NCBI GenBank assembly: GCA_036489975.1
Contig: DASXES010000002.1
Location: forward strand, 21,223-85,222
DNA: 64,000 bases
Reading direction: 5' to 3'
Source: Roseiarcus sp036489975
GTDB taxonomy: Bacteria; Pseudomonadota; Alphaproteobacteria; Rhizobiales; Beijerinckiaceae
Part shown: positions 19,012-28,174 of the stretch, piece by piece
Layout: each line of letters opens with the position of its first letter
How positions within the stretch are numbered: the stretch's first letter is position 1
Notes under the pieces: model-generated
Seen by the model: the letters and a program-made list of their open reading frames with translations, nothing else
Told to the model about the DNA's origin: nothing
Databases searched by the model: none
Position numbers and translations under genes: made by a program

Positions 19012-19995
19012 ATGTTGCAATCTCTTCTGGCCGAGGGACGGCCGTTGCTGGCCGACGGCGCGACCGGCACCAATCTTTTCGCCATGGGCCTGACCTCGGG
19101 CGACTCGCCCGAACTCTGGAACGCTCAGCATCCGGACCGGATCGAGAGCCTGCATCGGTCTTTCGTCGATGCGGGTTCCGACATCATCCTGACCAACACG
19201 TTCGGGGCCAATCGCCGGCGCCTGATGCTGCACAACCTCGAGGGTCGGACGCGCGAGCTCAACCGTCTCGCTGCTCAGATCGCGCGCAAGGTCGCCGACA
19301 AGGCTGGGCGTCTTGTGGTCGTCGCCGGATCCGTCGGCCCGACGGGCGATCTTCTGGCTCCGCTCGGCCCGCTCACCGAAGACGAGGCGGTCGAGGTTTT
19401 CGTCGATCAGATCGAGGGCCTGCGCGAGGGTGGCGCGGACGTCGCCTGGATCGAGACCATGTCCGCGCCGGAGGAAATGCGCGCGGCGGCGCGGGCCGCG
19501 GCCAAGTGTGGCATGCCCTACACGATCACCGCCAGCTTCGACACCGCTGGACGGACCATGATGGGCGTTACGCCCGCGGCGTTCAGCGATTTTGTCCAGG
19601 CTTTCGACCCGGCGCCTGTCGCCTACGGCGCCAATTGCGGCGTCGGCGCCTCCGATCTCCTGGCGGCGATCCTTGCAATGAAGCCCGGCGAGGTCCTGAT
19701 CGCCAAGGCGAACGCCGGCGTGCCCCAATGGCACGGAGCGGAGATTCACTATTCCGGTACGCCCGAACTGATGCAGAGATACGCGGGTCTCGCGGCGGAT
19801 TGCGGCGCGCGCATTATCGGCGGCTGTTGCGGCAACAGCCCAGCCCATGTCGCGGCTATGCGGCGCGGCCTCGACGCGCATAAAGCCGGCGCGCGTCCCG
19901 ACGTAGAAGCGATCGTCGCGGCGCTCGGCCCGCTCGTCGCACCGCCCGCGGCGGAGACCAGCGTCAGTCGACCGCGCCGCCGGGAGCGTACGTGA
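19012..19995 (+). CDS. bmt: Homocysteine S-methyltransferase (betaine-type)
   Basis: 327 residues of the homocysteine S-methyltransferase family. Markers are LLADGATGTNLF at the N terminus, DIILTNTFGANRRRL, GSVGPTGD, and the zinc-thiolate cysteines in YGANCGVG (about residue 208) and IIGGCCGNSP (about 273-274). It transfers a methyl group to homocysteine to make methionine; alphaproteobacterial relatives use glycine betaine as donor. It works with AhcY, encoded 5 kb away, in the methyl cycle. The stop overlaps the next gene's GTG (GTGA at 19992), so the two are translationally coupled. The donor (betaine versus S-methylmethionine) is not certain. Confidence 0.88.
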   Translation: MLQSLLAEGRPLLADGATGTNLFAMGLTSGDSPELWNAQHPDRIESLHRSFVDAGSDIILTNTFGANRRRLMLHNLEGRTRELNRLAAQIARKVADKAGRLVVVAGSVGPTGDLLAPLGPLTEDEAVEVFVDQIEGLREGGADVAWIETMSAPEEMRAAARAAAKCGMPYTITASFDTAGRTMMGVTPAAFSDFVQAFDPAPVAYGANCGVGASDLLAAILAMKPGEVLIAKANAGVPQWHGAEIHYSGTPELMQRYAGLAADCGARIIGGCCGNSPAHVAAMRRGLDAHKAGARPDVEAIVAALGPLVAPPAAETSVSRPRRRERT

Positions 19996-21095
19996 ACTCA
20001 AAGGCCAAGCAGCGCGCCTGGAGTCATGCGGCCGAGCCTGATCCGGTCAACGTGGACGACGTTGCCGTTGATGCGGCGCGAAGCCCTCCGCTTGTCGCGC
20101 CCGAAGGGCTGCAGGTTTTCCACGTCAAGGAAGAGAACGCGGGCGAGCGGCTCGACCGGTTCCTGGGCCAGGCTGCGGGCGCAAGACGCATCGCGCTGTC
20201 GCGGACCCGGCTGAAAGTCCTGATCGAGGCCGGCGAAGTGAGGATCAACGACAGCATCGCGCGCGATCCGTCGATGCGACTCGCAGCAGGGACGCGCATC
20301 GCCTTTGAAGCGCCGGCGCCGGAGGACTCGAGCCTCGCGGGCGAGGACATAGCCCTGGCCGTGGTCTACGAGGACGAGCATCTGATCGTGATCGACAAGC
20401 CGGCCGGCCTCGTGGTCCATCCGGCGCCAGGCCACGCCTCTGGCACCCTTGTCAACGCGCTGATCCGGCATTGCGGGGCGAGCTTGTCGGGCGTCGGCGG
20501 GGTCAGGCGGCCTGGAATCGTGCACCGGCTCGACAAGGACACGTCCGGGCTTCTGGTCATCGCCAAGACGGATGCGGCGCATCGGGGCTTGGCGGACCTC
20601 TTCGCCGATCATGGGCGCACCGGCTCGCTCAAGCGCGAATATCTCGCGCTGGTGTGGGGCGCCTTCGATGCGACCGTCGGCAAGGTGGACGCGTCGATCG
20701 GCCGTGATCCGCGGCGCCGGGAGAAAATGGCGGTCATGAGCGGGGAGCGCGGGCGGCGCGCCACGACCCACTGGCGGCTTGAGGAAAACCTCGGCCCGGC
20801 AAGCCTTGTCGCGTGCCAGCTCGAGACCGGGCGGACCCACCAGATTCGGGTTCACATGGCCTCGATCGGCCATCCGCTATTGGGTGATTCGGCGTATGGA
20901 TCGGGGTTCACGACCAAAGCCGCGCTGCTCGGCGACCGCGCCCGCTCGGCGCTCGCCGATCTCGGGCGGCAGGCTTTGCACGCCGCGGTGCTCGGCTTCG
21001 AGCATCCCATCACAGGGGAATCGCGCCGGTTCGAAGTCTCCCCGCCCAGGGATTTCATGAATCTCCTCAGTGCTTTGGAAGATGCGGGGGTGTAA
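19992..21095 (+). CDS. rluD: RluA/RluD-family pseudouridine synthase
   Basis: 367 residues from the GTG at 19992. An S4 RNA-binding domain (GERLDRFLGQ, about residues 52-110) is followed by the catalytic domain with IDKPAGLVVHPAPGH and the signature HRLDKDTSGLLVIAKT holding the catalytic Asp (about residue 179), then GRTHQIRVHMASIGHPLLGD. It should isomerise uridines in 23S rRNA (helix 69, if a true RluD). A leading extension of about 40 residues precedes the S4 domain. The position immediately before rpoH is a conserved alphaproteobacterial arrangement. Confidence 0.92.
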   Translation: MNSKAKQRAWSHAAEPDPVNVDDVAVDAARSPPLVAPEGLQVFHVKEENAGERLDRFLGQAAGARRIALSRTRLKVLIEAGEVRINDSIARDPSMRLAAGTRIAFEAPAPEDSSLAGEDIALAVVYEDEHLIVIDKPAGLVVHPAPGHASGTLVNALIRHCGASLSGVGGVRRPGIVHRLDKDTSGLLVIAKTDAAHRGLADLFADHGRTGSLKREYLALVWGAFDATVGKVDASIGRDPRRREKMAVMSGERGRRATTHWRLEENLGPASLVACQLETGRTHQIRVHMASIGHPLLGDSAYGSGFTTKAALLGDRARSALADLGRQALHAAVLGFEHPITGESRRFEVSPPRDFMNLLSALEDAGV

Positions 21096-21265
21096 CAAAG
21101 GCCAAATTGAACCGAAAAGGCCAACATAAGGTTCACAATTGTTTCAACCGACTTTGCCAGCTTGGGCCCTCTTTCGGCCATGCTTAGCGGCACAATAGTC
21201 CACAACGCGGCCTTGAGCCGACGGAGACGGGCTTTGACGACCCGGGCTCCGACTGGAGATTCCTT

Positions 21266-22165
21266 ATGGCTGCGACGCTTCCCGTCATCGCGGGCGAGTC
21301 TGGGCTTGCCCGTTACCTGCAGGAGATCAAGCGGTTTCCCATGCTGGAGCCGCAGGAGGAATACATGCTCGCCAAGCGCTGGCGCGAGCATGGGGACCGC
21401 GAGGCGGCGCACAAGCTCGTCACCTCACATTTGCGGCTCGTGGCCAAGATCGCGATGGGCTATCGCGGCTACGGCCTGCCCATAGGCGAGGTGATCTCCG
21501 AGGGCAACGTCGGCCTCATGCAGGCGGTCAAGCGCTTCGAGCCGGAGAAGGGCTTCAAGCTCGCGACCTATGCGATGTGGTGGATTCGCGCCTCGATCCA
21601 GGAATACATCCTGCGCTCGTGGTCGCTGGTGAAGATGGGCACGACGGCAAGCCAGAAGAAGCTGTTCTTCAACCTGCGCAAGGCCAAGAGCAAGATTTCC
21701 GCGCTCGACGAGGGCGATCTGCGCGACGACCAGGTCGAGACGATCTCGAAGCGGCTCGGCGTCGGCAAGCAGGACGTGATCGACATGAACCGCCGTCTCG
21801 GCGGCGACGCCTCGCTCAATGCGCCTCTGCGCGAGGGCGGCGAGGGCGAGTGGCAGGACTGGCTCGTCGACGACAGCGCCGACCAGGAAACGCTGCTCGC
21901 CGACCGGGAGGAATCCGACGCCCGCCTGGGCGCGCTGCGCGGCGCGCTGAGCGTGCTCAATCCGCGAGAGCGGCGTATATTCGAGGCCCGCAGGCTCGCC
22001 GACGATCCGATCACGCTCGAGGAGCTCTCGACCGAATTCGGCGTGTCGCGCGAGCGGGTGCGACAGATCGAGGTGCGCGCTTTCGAGAAGGTGCAGCAGG
22101 CGGTCAAGGCCGGCGTCGCCAGGATGCAGGCGCCGAAAAGTCAGGCGGCGTTGCCGGCGCGGTGA
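21266..22165 (+). CDS. rpoH: RNA polymerase sigma-32 factor
   Basis: 299 residues. Region 2 reads HLRLVAKIAMGYRGYGLP with GNVGLMQAVKRFEPEKGFKLATYAMWWIRASIQEYI, followed by the sigma-32-specific RpoH box (QKKLFFNLRK, about residues 129-138) and region 4 with the helix-turn-helix GVSRERVRQIEVRAFEK. It directs transcription of heat-shock genes. Many alphaproteobacteria carry more than one rpoH; this is the one following rluD. ATG 21266 has GGAG 8 bases upstream. The 170-bp leader may hold its promoters, but I could not define them. Confidence 0.97.
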   Translation: MAATLPVIAGESGLARYLQEIKRFPMLEPQEEYMLAKRWREHGDREAAHKLVTSHLRLVAKIAMGYRGYGLPIGEVISEGNVGLMQAVKRFEPEKGFKLATYAMWWIRASIQEYILRSWSLVKMGTTASQKKLFFNLRKAKSKISALDEGDLRDDQVETISKRLGVGKQDVIDMNRRLGGDASLNAPLREGGEGEWQDWLVDDSADQETLLADREESDARLGALRGALSVLNPRERRIFEARRLADDPITLEELSTEFGVSRERVRQIEVRAFEKVQQAVKAGVARMQAPKSQAALPAR

Positions 22166-22282
22166 GGCGGCTCGCGAGCTTTCGCCCCCGCCTTAACGCA
22201 GAATTTGTCGCGCGATGGAGAAGAATCTGAAATAGGCTGGGCGCAAGCTCGGATTGTCCTCGCTCAACCGAACAGGCCGCCC

Positions 22283-23758
22283 ATGCTTTCCGTCCGCTTC
22301 CACCCGCGCCGATCGCGCCGCCGCCTTGCGCCCGTGTCGCTGGCTGCGGCGCTGTGGGCGTTTCCCGCCCTGGCCGGCGACAAGCCCGCCACGCCCGATG
22401 GCGCGGAGGCGCTGAAAGCCCTGATCGCGAAGTTTTTGCCCGCCGCTGAGGCCGGCGCCTCCCCGGTCGTGACGGTGACCCCTGAAAACTCCCACTATCT
22501 CGTCTCCGCCGATTTGAGCGCGCTGAACGCCCTCATCAAGGAAACCGGCGTTTCCTACGATCCCGCCGTCATCGCATCCAAGGCGGTCGAGCAGGATGAC
22601 GGCAATTGGCGGGTCGGCATGGATTCGCTTCCCAAAATCGCCTTCCGCGCCAAAGACGCGAGCGGCAGCCTCGAGCTCACGAATTTCAACTCGACGGCGC
22701 TGATCAGTCCCGCCATCGCGTGGATTCTCTCCGGCTCGGCGAAACTGGACAAGGGCGCCTTCCAGCTCCAGAATCCGAAGCTCGCCGAGTCGATGGATTT
22801 CGGCCCCGTCGAGGAGACCATCACCACCACCACCGGCGCCGACAATTCGGTGTCGACGGCGGCGAAGGAGGACATTTCCGACATCGGCCTCAAGGCGACG
22901 GGGATCGGTGCGGAGAACGCCGCGGTCAATTTCAGCGCGAGGGTGGAAAAGGCGCTGATCAATCTTGGCGTCGACGGCTTCAAGAGCCGCAAGGCCTTCG
23001 ACCTCTGGAGCCTCATCGCGGCGCACCCGGAGCGCGCCGACCTCGCCGGCCACGAAGCGGAGCTCAAGGGCCTGCTCAAGGACCTGGCGGCGCCCGGGCT
23101 CAAGTTCAACGAGGGGATCGAGGCTAAGAAGACCGTCGTCACCGCGTCCCTGGGCGCCATTGCGCTGGCGAACGTCAAGTATGAGCTCAGCGCGGCCAAT
23201 GCGGGGCCGCAGAGTTCGATCAGCCTCGGCGTCTCGGCCGAAGGCTTGAGCCTGCCCGTCGGGCTCATCCCGCCCAACGCCGGCGCCCTCACGCCGTCTA
23301 AGATCGATGTCGCGGCGACCTTGAAGGGCGTCGACATCGCAGCGGCGGCCAACGAATGGATCTCCGACCTGAGCCTTCAGGGCGACGGACCCCTGCTCAG
23401 CGACGACAATGCGGACAAGGTCGAGGCGGCTCTGCTCAGCGCCGGTCCGGTGCGCATCGAGTTCGCCCCCTCGCATGTCGTCGCGCCAGCGGTCGACGCG
23501 GACTTCACCGGCGCCATCCGCCTCGACCACAACAAGCCGACCGGCGCGATAACGGTCCGCATGCGCGGTTTCGACAAGACAATGGCGGCGGTCCAGGCGC
23601 TCGGCCCCGACGTCGCCGGCAAGGCGATGCCCGCCCTGGCGCTGGCCAAGGGCCTGGGAAAGAGCGAGAGCGACGGCAGCCTGAGCTGGCTGGTCGAACT
23701 GGACGCCGCGCGATCGATCAAGATCAACGGCATCCCGTTCGGCAAGGCGCCCGACTGA
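22283..23758 (+). CDS. Hypothetical periplasmic protein
   Basis: 491 residues from the ATG at 22283, chosen because it exposes a signal peptide (basic MLSVRFHPRRSRRR, then a hydrophobic run ending FPALAG). The mature protein is rich in beta-prone stretches with alternating polarity (ITTTTGADNSV, ISLGVSAEGLSL, GAITVRMRGFD), resembling long repetitive beta-structured envelope proteins. No family is recognised; a distant relation to DUF945- or DUF2125-like envelope proteins is possible but unproven. It follows rpoH by 117 bp on the same strand and could share its transcript. Confidence 0.7.
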   Translation: MLSVRFHPRRSRRRLAPVSLAAALWAFPALAGDKPATPDGAEALKALIAKFLPAAEAGASPVVTVTPENSHYLVSADLSALNALIKETGVSYDPAVIASKAVEQDDGNWRVGMDSLPKIAFRAKDASGSLELTNFNSTALISPAIAWILSGSAKLDKGAFQLQNPKLAESMDFGPVEETITTTTGADNSVSTAAKEDISDIGLKATGIGAENAAVNFSARVEKALINLGVDGFKSRKAFDLWSLIAAHPERADLAGHEAELKGLLKDLAAPGLKFNEGIEAKKTVVTASLGAIALANVKYELSAANAGPQSSISLGVSAEGLSLPVGLIPPNAGALTPSKIDVAATLKGVDIAAAANEWISDLSLQGDGPLLSDDNADKVEAALLSAGPVRIEFAPSHVVAPAVDADFTGAIRLDHNKPTGAITVRMRGFDKTMAAVQALGPDVAGKAMPALALAKGLGKSESDGSLSWLVELDAARSIKINGIPFGKAPD

Positions 23759-24648
23759 GCCAGGGCCCTGCGGCGGCCAATGCGATGATCTACACTTCAG
23801 GCTAGGCTACTTTAGCTTCGTCGCGGCGGGCGCGGTTTTCCGTCAATTTGGGTTTCGTTGGCCGCGGGCCATTTGGCGCGAATTTGCCCTCGCGAGGCCC
23901 TTGGATTTCCTTGGATTTCCTTGGATTCTCTCGTCCGAATCGAGACTTATCAATGAGTTATGATGGATTTTCGGTGGCAGAGAATTTTCGCGGGCGCTTT
24001 GGCCCGTGAAGCCGCGATGGGGCCGGCGCCGACTCGAGGGTTTTTTGGCTGAAGGGCGGAATCGGTCATGGGGAGAGCTTAACGCCATTTCTAATTTTCT
24101 GCAATAGATTGTGTGGCTTCGTGGTTAGCCATCCTCGTCCAGAGTGACGGCGACGCGCGAATTGAAAGGGGCAGTCCGGCGCTCTTCGCGGCCGCTGTCC
24201 CCGCCCACTTATACCCGTTCCATTTGAGCGCGACTTGATCCGCGCAACGGCGCGGGCGCGCATTCGCGCTTTCGGCCATGAAGGCGATGATCGGTTCCGA
24301 TCATCGAGTCTCGGCATTAAGCGTTGATAGAACCCGGCTGCACGAGATTGACCGTGATCCGGCGATGGCCGCCTGGCCCGGCCACGGCCGGGGGATAACC
24401 CTTTAGCGGGCGCCCTTGTTTGGCAGGCTTTCAAGCGCGCTGTTGAGCTTTTCGATCACACCTCACCGCCACAGCAGGGGGCGCGGCCAAGCTTGTCCAT
24501 CCGGCCTCGTCGAGCAACGCTGTCGACTGGCGAGCGCGATCGAAGACACGGCCCAACGGGAGCGCCGATGACGCGAGGGACGGGCCGACTGCCCTGGCGG
24601 CGGCGCCCCAGCGCTCTCTTCCAAAAAGCGAGCGACGAAGGAGCCGCT
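23759..24648. other. Gene-poor region of about 890 bp
   Basis: No reading frame here looks like a real protein. It contains three tandem TTGGATTTCC-like units (23901-23930), an AT-richer patch near 24060-24125, a palindrome GATGATCGGTTCCGATCATC at about 24287-24306, and a G+C-rich hairpin GGCCCGGCCACGGCCGGG near 24377. It may be remnant DNA between the rpoH block and ahcY, or it may hide a small RNA. I could not assign either. Confidence 0.45.
23901..23930. repeat. Three tandem TTGGATTTCC-type decamers
   Basis: Two perfect copies of TTGGATTTCC (23901-23910, 23911-23920) and a third, diverged one (TTGGATTCTC). On the other strand the unit is GGAAATCCAA, which also occurs at 30811-30820 next to GAAATCAA, and it resembles the AATCCAAACA units at 1292-1322. 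Confidence 0.7.
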
Positions 24649-26052
24649 TCAGTACCGGTAGGTCTCCGGCTTGAACGGCCCGGCCTGGGGGACGCCAAGA
24701 TATTTCGACTGCTCCGCCGTCATCTTGGTAAGCTTGACCCCGATCTTGGCCAGATGGAGCGAGGCGACCTTCTCGTCGAGATGCTTGGGCAGCGTGTAGA
24801 CCTGCTTGTCATACTGCCCGGGCTTGGTGAAGAGCTCGATCTGCGCCAGGGTCTGGTTGGTGAACGAGGCCGACATCACGAACGAGGGATGGCCCATGGC
24901 GTTGCCGAGATTGACGAGGCGCCCCTCCGACAGAAGGATGAGCTTCTTGCCGTCGGGGAACTCGATCTCGTCGACCTGGGGCTTGACGTTGCTCCACTTC
25001 ATGTTGCGCAGCGCCCCGACCTGGATCTCCGAATCGAAGTGGCCGATGTTGCAGACGATGGCGCGGTCGTGCATGGCGCGCATGTGGTCGAGCGTGATGA
25101 CGTCGACATTGCCGGTCGCGGTGACGAAAATGTCGGCGCGGGGCGCGGCGTCGTCCATGGTCGTGACTTCGTAGCCCTCCATCGCCGCCTGAAGCGCGCA
25201 GATCGGATCGACCTCGGAGACCATCACCCGGCAGCCGGCGTTGCGTAAGCTTGCGGCCGAGCCCTTGCCGACATCGCCGAACCCCGCGACCATCGCCACC
25301 TTGCCCGCCATCATGACGTCAGTGCCGCGCCGGATGCCGTCGACCAGCGACTCGCGGCAGCCATAGAGGTTGTCGAACTTCGACTTGGTCACGCTGTCGT
25401 TGACGTTGATCGCCGGCCACAGGAGCTTGCCTTCCTTGGCCATGATGTAGAGGCGATGGACGCCGGTGGTCGTCTCTTCGGTGACGCCGCGGATCGAAGC
25501 CGCGTTCTTGCCATACCAGCCGGGATGGCTTTTCAGCCGCGCCTTGATGGCGGCGTAGAGCACCTCTTCTTCTTCGTTCGAGCCGGTGTCGAGAAACTTC
25601 GTGTCGCCTTTCTCGGCGCGCTGGCCGAGATGGATCAGCATGGTGGCGTCGCCGCCGTCATCGAGGATCATGTTCGGCGTGCCCCCGTCCGCCCATTCGA
25701 AGATGCGGTGGGTGTAGTCCCAATAGTCCTTGAGGCCCTCGCCCTTGATGGCGAACACCGGCGTTCCGGTCGCCGCGATCGCAGCGGCGGCGTGATCCTG
25801 CGTCGAATAGATGTTGCACGAGGCCCAGCGCACATCCGCCCCGAGCGCCTTCAGGGTCTCGATCAGGACGGCGGTCTGAATGGTCATGTGCAGGGAGCCG
25901 GCGATGCGCGCGCCCTTGAGCGGCTGGCTCTTGGCGTATTCGGCCCGCGTCGCCATCAGGCCCGGCATCTCGGTCTCGGCGATGGCGAGCTCCTTGCGGC
26001 CATAGTCGGCAAGCTTGATGTCGGCGACGGCGTAATCGGCGGCTTTGCTCAT
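24649..26052 (-). CDS. ahcY: Adenosylhomocysteinase
   Basis: 467 residues from the ATG at 26052. The longer open frame upstream (to 26229) crosses the operator region and has no family similarity. Markers are the N-terminal DYAVADIKLADYGRKEL, the insert-bearing catalytic domain, NAD-binding AGFGDVGKGSA, VMVSEVDPICALQA and the canonical C terminus KPETYRY. It hydrolyses S-adenosylhomocysteine to adenosine and homocysteine, feeding the methyltransferase at 19012. It is transcribed away from rpoN, and a palindrome at 26119-26138 lies 67 bp before its start. Confidence 0.97.
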   Translation of the reverse strand: MSKAADYAVADIKLADYGRKELAIAETEMPGLMATRAEYAKSQPLKGARIAGSLHMTIQTAVLIETLKALGADVRWASCNIYSTQDHAAAAIAATGTPVFAIKGEGLKDYWDYTHRIFEWADGGTPNMILDDGGDATMLIHLGQRAEKGDTKFLDTGSNEEEEVLYAAIKARLKSHPGWYGKNAASIRGVTEETTTGVHRLYIMAKEGKLLWPAINVNDSVTKSKFDNLYGCRESLVDGIRRGTDVMMAGKVAMVAGFGDVGKGSAASLRNAGCRVMVSEVDPICALQAAMEGYEVTTMDDAAPRADIFVTATGNVDVITLDHMRAMHDRAIVCNIGHFDSEIQVGALRNMKWSNVKPQVDEIEFPDGKKLILLSEGRLVNLGNAMGHPSFVMSASFTNQTLAQIELFTKPGQYDKQVYTLPKHLDEKVASLHLAKIGVKLTKMTAEQSKYLGVPQAGPFKPETYRY

Positions 26053-26118
26053 GAGCTGGGAACGTCCTTGATTATGGAGGGCGTCTCTTACCAGCGGCGC
26101 CGTGAACGCGCAATAAAC

Positions 26119-26138
26119 ATATAAGCAAGTCTTTATAT
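26119..26138 (-). promoter_or_regulatory. Operator-like palindrome upstream of ahcY
   Basis: ATATAAGCAAGTCTTTATAT has perfect six-base arms (ATATAA and TTATAT) around eight bases. It is an AT-rich island in G+C-rich DNA in the ahcY leader or promoter. Proteobacterial ahcY genes are known to be controlled by SahR, an ArsR-family repressor sensing S-adenosylhomocysteine, which binds AT-rich palindromes. Assignment to SahR is inference; no arsR-type gene is in this window. Confidence 0.5.
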
Positions 26139-26270
26139 CAATTTTCGAGCCCCAAATTCTTCCCCCGCAAGGGCAGTCGGTTAATCCACCGGTGCTATCT
26201 GACAATCTGGCTGTTGCAGGCCGGGGCAAACGCCGTTAACAATTCACGGACGCGCTCGGCGACGCGATGA

Positions 26271-26300
26271 CCTCGAAATCCTTTCGAGGCGTGCTATAGA
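26271..26300 (+). promoter_or_regulatory. Inverted repeat and possible promoter upstream of rpoN
   Basis: A perfect inverted repeat, CCTCGAAA (26271-26278) and TTTCGAGG (26282-26289), is followed by a -10-like TATAGA (26295-26300), 112 bp before the rpoN ATG. The repeat would overlap the -35 region, so it may be a regulator site. No clear -35 consensus is seen. Confidence 0.35.
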
Positions 26301-26412
26301 GCGGGCGCGTTCCAAGCAAAAAGCGGGCCGCTTGCGCGACGTCGCTGAGGCATGGCGAGCCGTGGCGGCAAAATGAGTTTTTGGTGGGTATGGTGAAGGG
26401 CTGGCTTTAGGT

Positions 26413-27972
26413 ATGGCGCTCTCGGCCAAATTGGCGTTGCGGCAAGGTCAGGCCATGGTTCTGACGCCGCAGCTTCTCCAGGCGATCAAGCTGTTGCAGA
26501 TGCCGAACCTCGAGCTGACCCAGTTCATCGAGAACGAACTGACGAGCAATCCGCTGCTTGAGCGGGCGGAGGACCGCGAGGAGCCGAGCTCGGAGCCGAC
26601 CGACCCTCCCGGCTTCGCCGAGGCGCCGGCCGAACCCGGTGATTGGGCTGGAGAGGCGCTGGAGACGGACGCAGGGCGCCTCGCCGCCAATCTCGGCACG
26701 GAGGTCGACAACGCCTTCGACGCGGACCGGAGCGCCCCGCCGCCCTCGGCGCCGGCCGAGTCTTTGAGCGCGCAGGCGTGGACGGGGGTGAGCGCCGGGC
26801 ACGACGCCGGCGAAGCCCCCGATCTCGAAGCTTATGTCGCCGAGTCCGTATCGCTTCGCGATCATCTTGAGCGTCAGGCCGCGATCCTGCTGGCCGACCC
26901 GGCCGAGCGCATGATCGGCGCCGCGCTGATCGACGCGCTGGACGAGGCCGGATATTTCGTCGGCTCGACGGGCGAAGTCGCCGAGCGGCTCGGCGCCGAT
27001 GTCGAACACGTCGAGCGCGTGCTCTCGCGCATGCAAACCCTGGAGCCGACCGGCGTCTTCGCGCGCTCGCTCGCCGAGTGCCTGGCGCTTCAGCTCAAGG
27101 AACGCGACCGTTTCGATCCGGCGATGCAGGCGCTCATCGAAAACCTGCCGGGGCTCGCCAAGCGCGACTTTGCGCTGCTGCGCCGCGCCTGCGGCGTCGA
27201 CGACGAGGACTTGCGCGACATGATCGCGGAGATCAGGCGGCTCGAGCCGAAGCCTGGACGCGCCTTCGGCGATCCGCCGGTGGCGCCGGCGATCCCCGAC
27301 GTTCACGTCACCGCAGCGCCGGATTTCGGCTGGCGGGTCGAGCTCAATACGAGGGCGCTCCCGCGCGTGCTGGTGAACGAGGTCTATGCGGCCGAGATCC
27401 GGCGCGGCGCCAAGCGGGACGAGGACCGCCAATACGTTTCCACCCACCTGCAGGCGGCGAACTGGCTGACCAAGAGCCTCGAACAGCGCGCGCGCACCAT
27501 CCTCAACGTCGCGAGCGAGATCGTGCGCCGGCAGGATTCCTTCCTGCTCGAAGGCGTATCGGGCCTGAGGCCGCTTAATCTCAAGATGGTCGGCGAAGCG
27601 ATCGGCGTGCACGAATCGACGGTCTCGCGCGCGACCGCGCACAAGTTCATCCAGACGCCGCGCGGCCTGTTCGAGATGAAATATTTCTTCACCGCCGCGA
27701 TCGCCTCGAGCGAGCCGGGACAGGCCCATTCGGCTGAAGCGGTGCGCCAGCGCATCCGGCAGATGATCGACGACGAAAACCCCGAAGACGTGCTGTCGGA
27801 CGACGTGATCGTCGAACGCCTGCGCAAGGCGAATATCCTTGTGGCGCGCCGGACCGTCGCTAAATATCGGGATAGCCTCAGGATCCCTTCGTCGGTCGAG
27901 AGGCGCAAGATGAAGATGGCGCCGATGCGGGCGAGAGTTCAGCGCGAAAACTCCCTGGCGGTCGAGGCATAA
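26413..27972 (+). CDS. rpoN: RNA polymerase sigma-54 factor
   Basis: 519 residues. The N-terminal Gln-rich activator-interacting region I reads LALRQGQAMVLTPQLLQAIK with LLQMPNLELTQFIENEL. An acidic linker (about 55-130) is followed by the core-binding domain, and DNA-binding domains include the helix-turn-helix GVHESTVSRATAHKFIQTPRGLFEMK and the RpoN box ARRTVAKYR (about residue 478). It directs enhancer-dependent promoters for nitrogen and other functions. The usual upstream lptAB genes are absent; instead ahcY is divergent. Hpf and ptsN follow as in most proteobacteria. Confidence 0.97.
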   Translation: MALSAKLALRQGQAMVLTPQLLQAIKLLQMPNLELTQFIENELTSNPLLERAEDREEPSSEPTDPPGFAEAPAEPGDWAGEALETDAGRLAANLGTEVDNAFDADRSAPPPSAPAESLSAQAWTGVSAGHDAGEAPDLEAYVAESVSLRDHLERQAAILLADPAERMIGAALIDALDEAGYFVGSTGEVAERLGADVEHVERVLSRMQTLEPTGVFARSLAECLALQLKERDRFDPAMQALIENLPGLAKRDFALLRRACGVDDEDLRDMIAEIRRLEPKPGRAFGDPPVAPAIPDVHVTAAPDFGWRVELNTRALPRVLVNEVYAAEIRRGAKRDEDRQYVSTHLQAANWLTKSLEQRARTILNVASEIVRRQDSFLLEGVSGLRPLNLKMVGEAIGVHESTVSRATAHKFIQTPRGLFEMKYFFTAAIASSEPGQAHSAEAVRQRIRQMIDDENPEDVLSDDVIVERLRKANILVARRTVAKYRDSLRIPSSVERRKMKMAPMRARVQRENSLAVEA

Positions 27973-28012
27973 TAGCGATTTCCCTATTGATATGAACAAT
28001 TTACCGCAACGA

Positions 28013-28041
28013 TTGACATGCGCCGAGCAGACTCCTAACCC
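28013..28041 (+). promoter_or_regulatory. Possible hpf promoter
   Basis: TTGACA (28013-28018) is followed after 17 bases by TAACCC (28036-28041), in the 202-bp gap between rpoN and hpf. The -35 is perfect but the -10 is poor, so this is a weak prediction. A separate promoter would let the hibernation factor be induced independently of rpoN. Confidence 0.3.
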
Positions 28042-28174
28042 TAGCTTCGAATTGGCCGTTGCGGGAGCGGCCGAGGGCGAATCGGAAAGGGCGGGCAGAA
28101 ACGTGCGGGGGGCGCCGCGCGGGCGGGAGGCGGCAAGGATCGCCGCCGCGCCTGAAAGGTAAGGCCAGCGGTCG

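Noticed and set aside
21096..21265. A heat-shock type promoter before rpoH
   Set aside because: TTGAAC at 21107 has no matching -10 at a suitable distance.
24241..24434. A possible transposase or small gene fragment
   Set aside because: No recognisable transposase segment, terminal inverted repeats or target duplication could be found.
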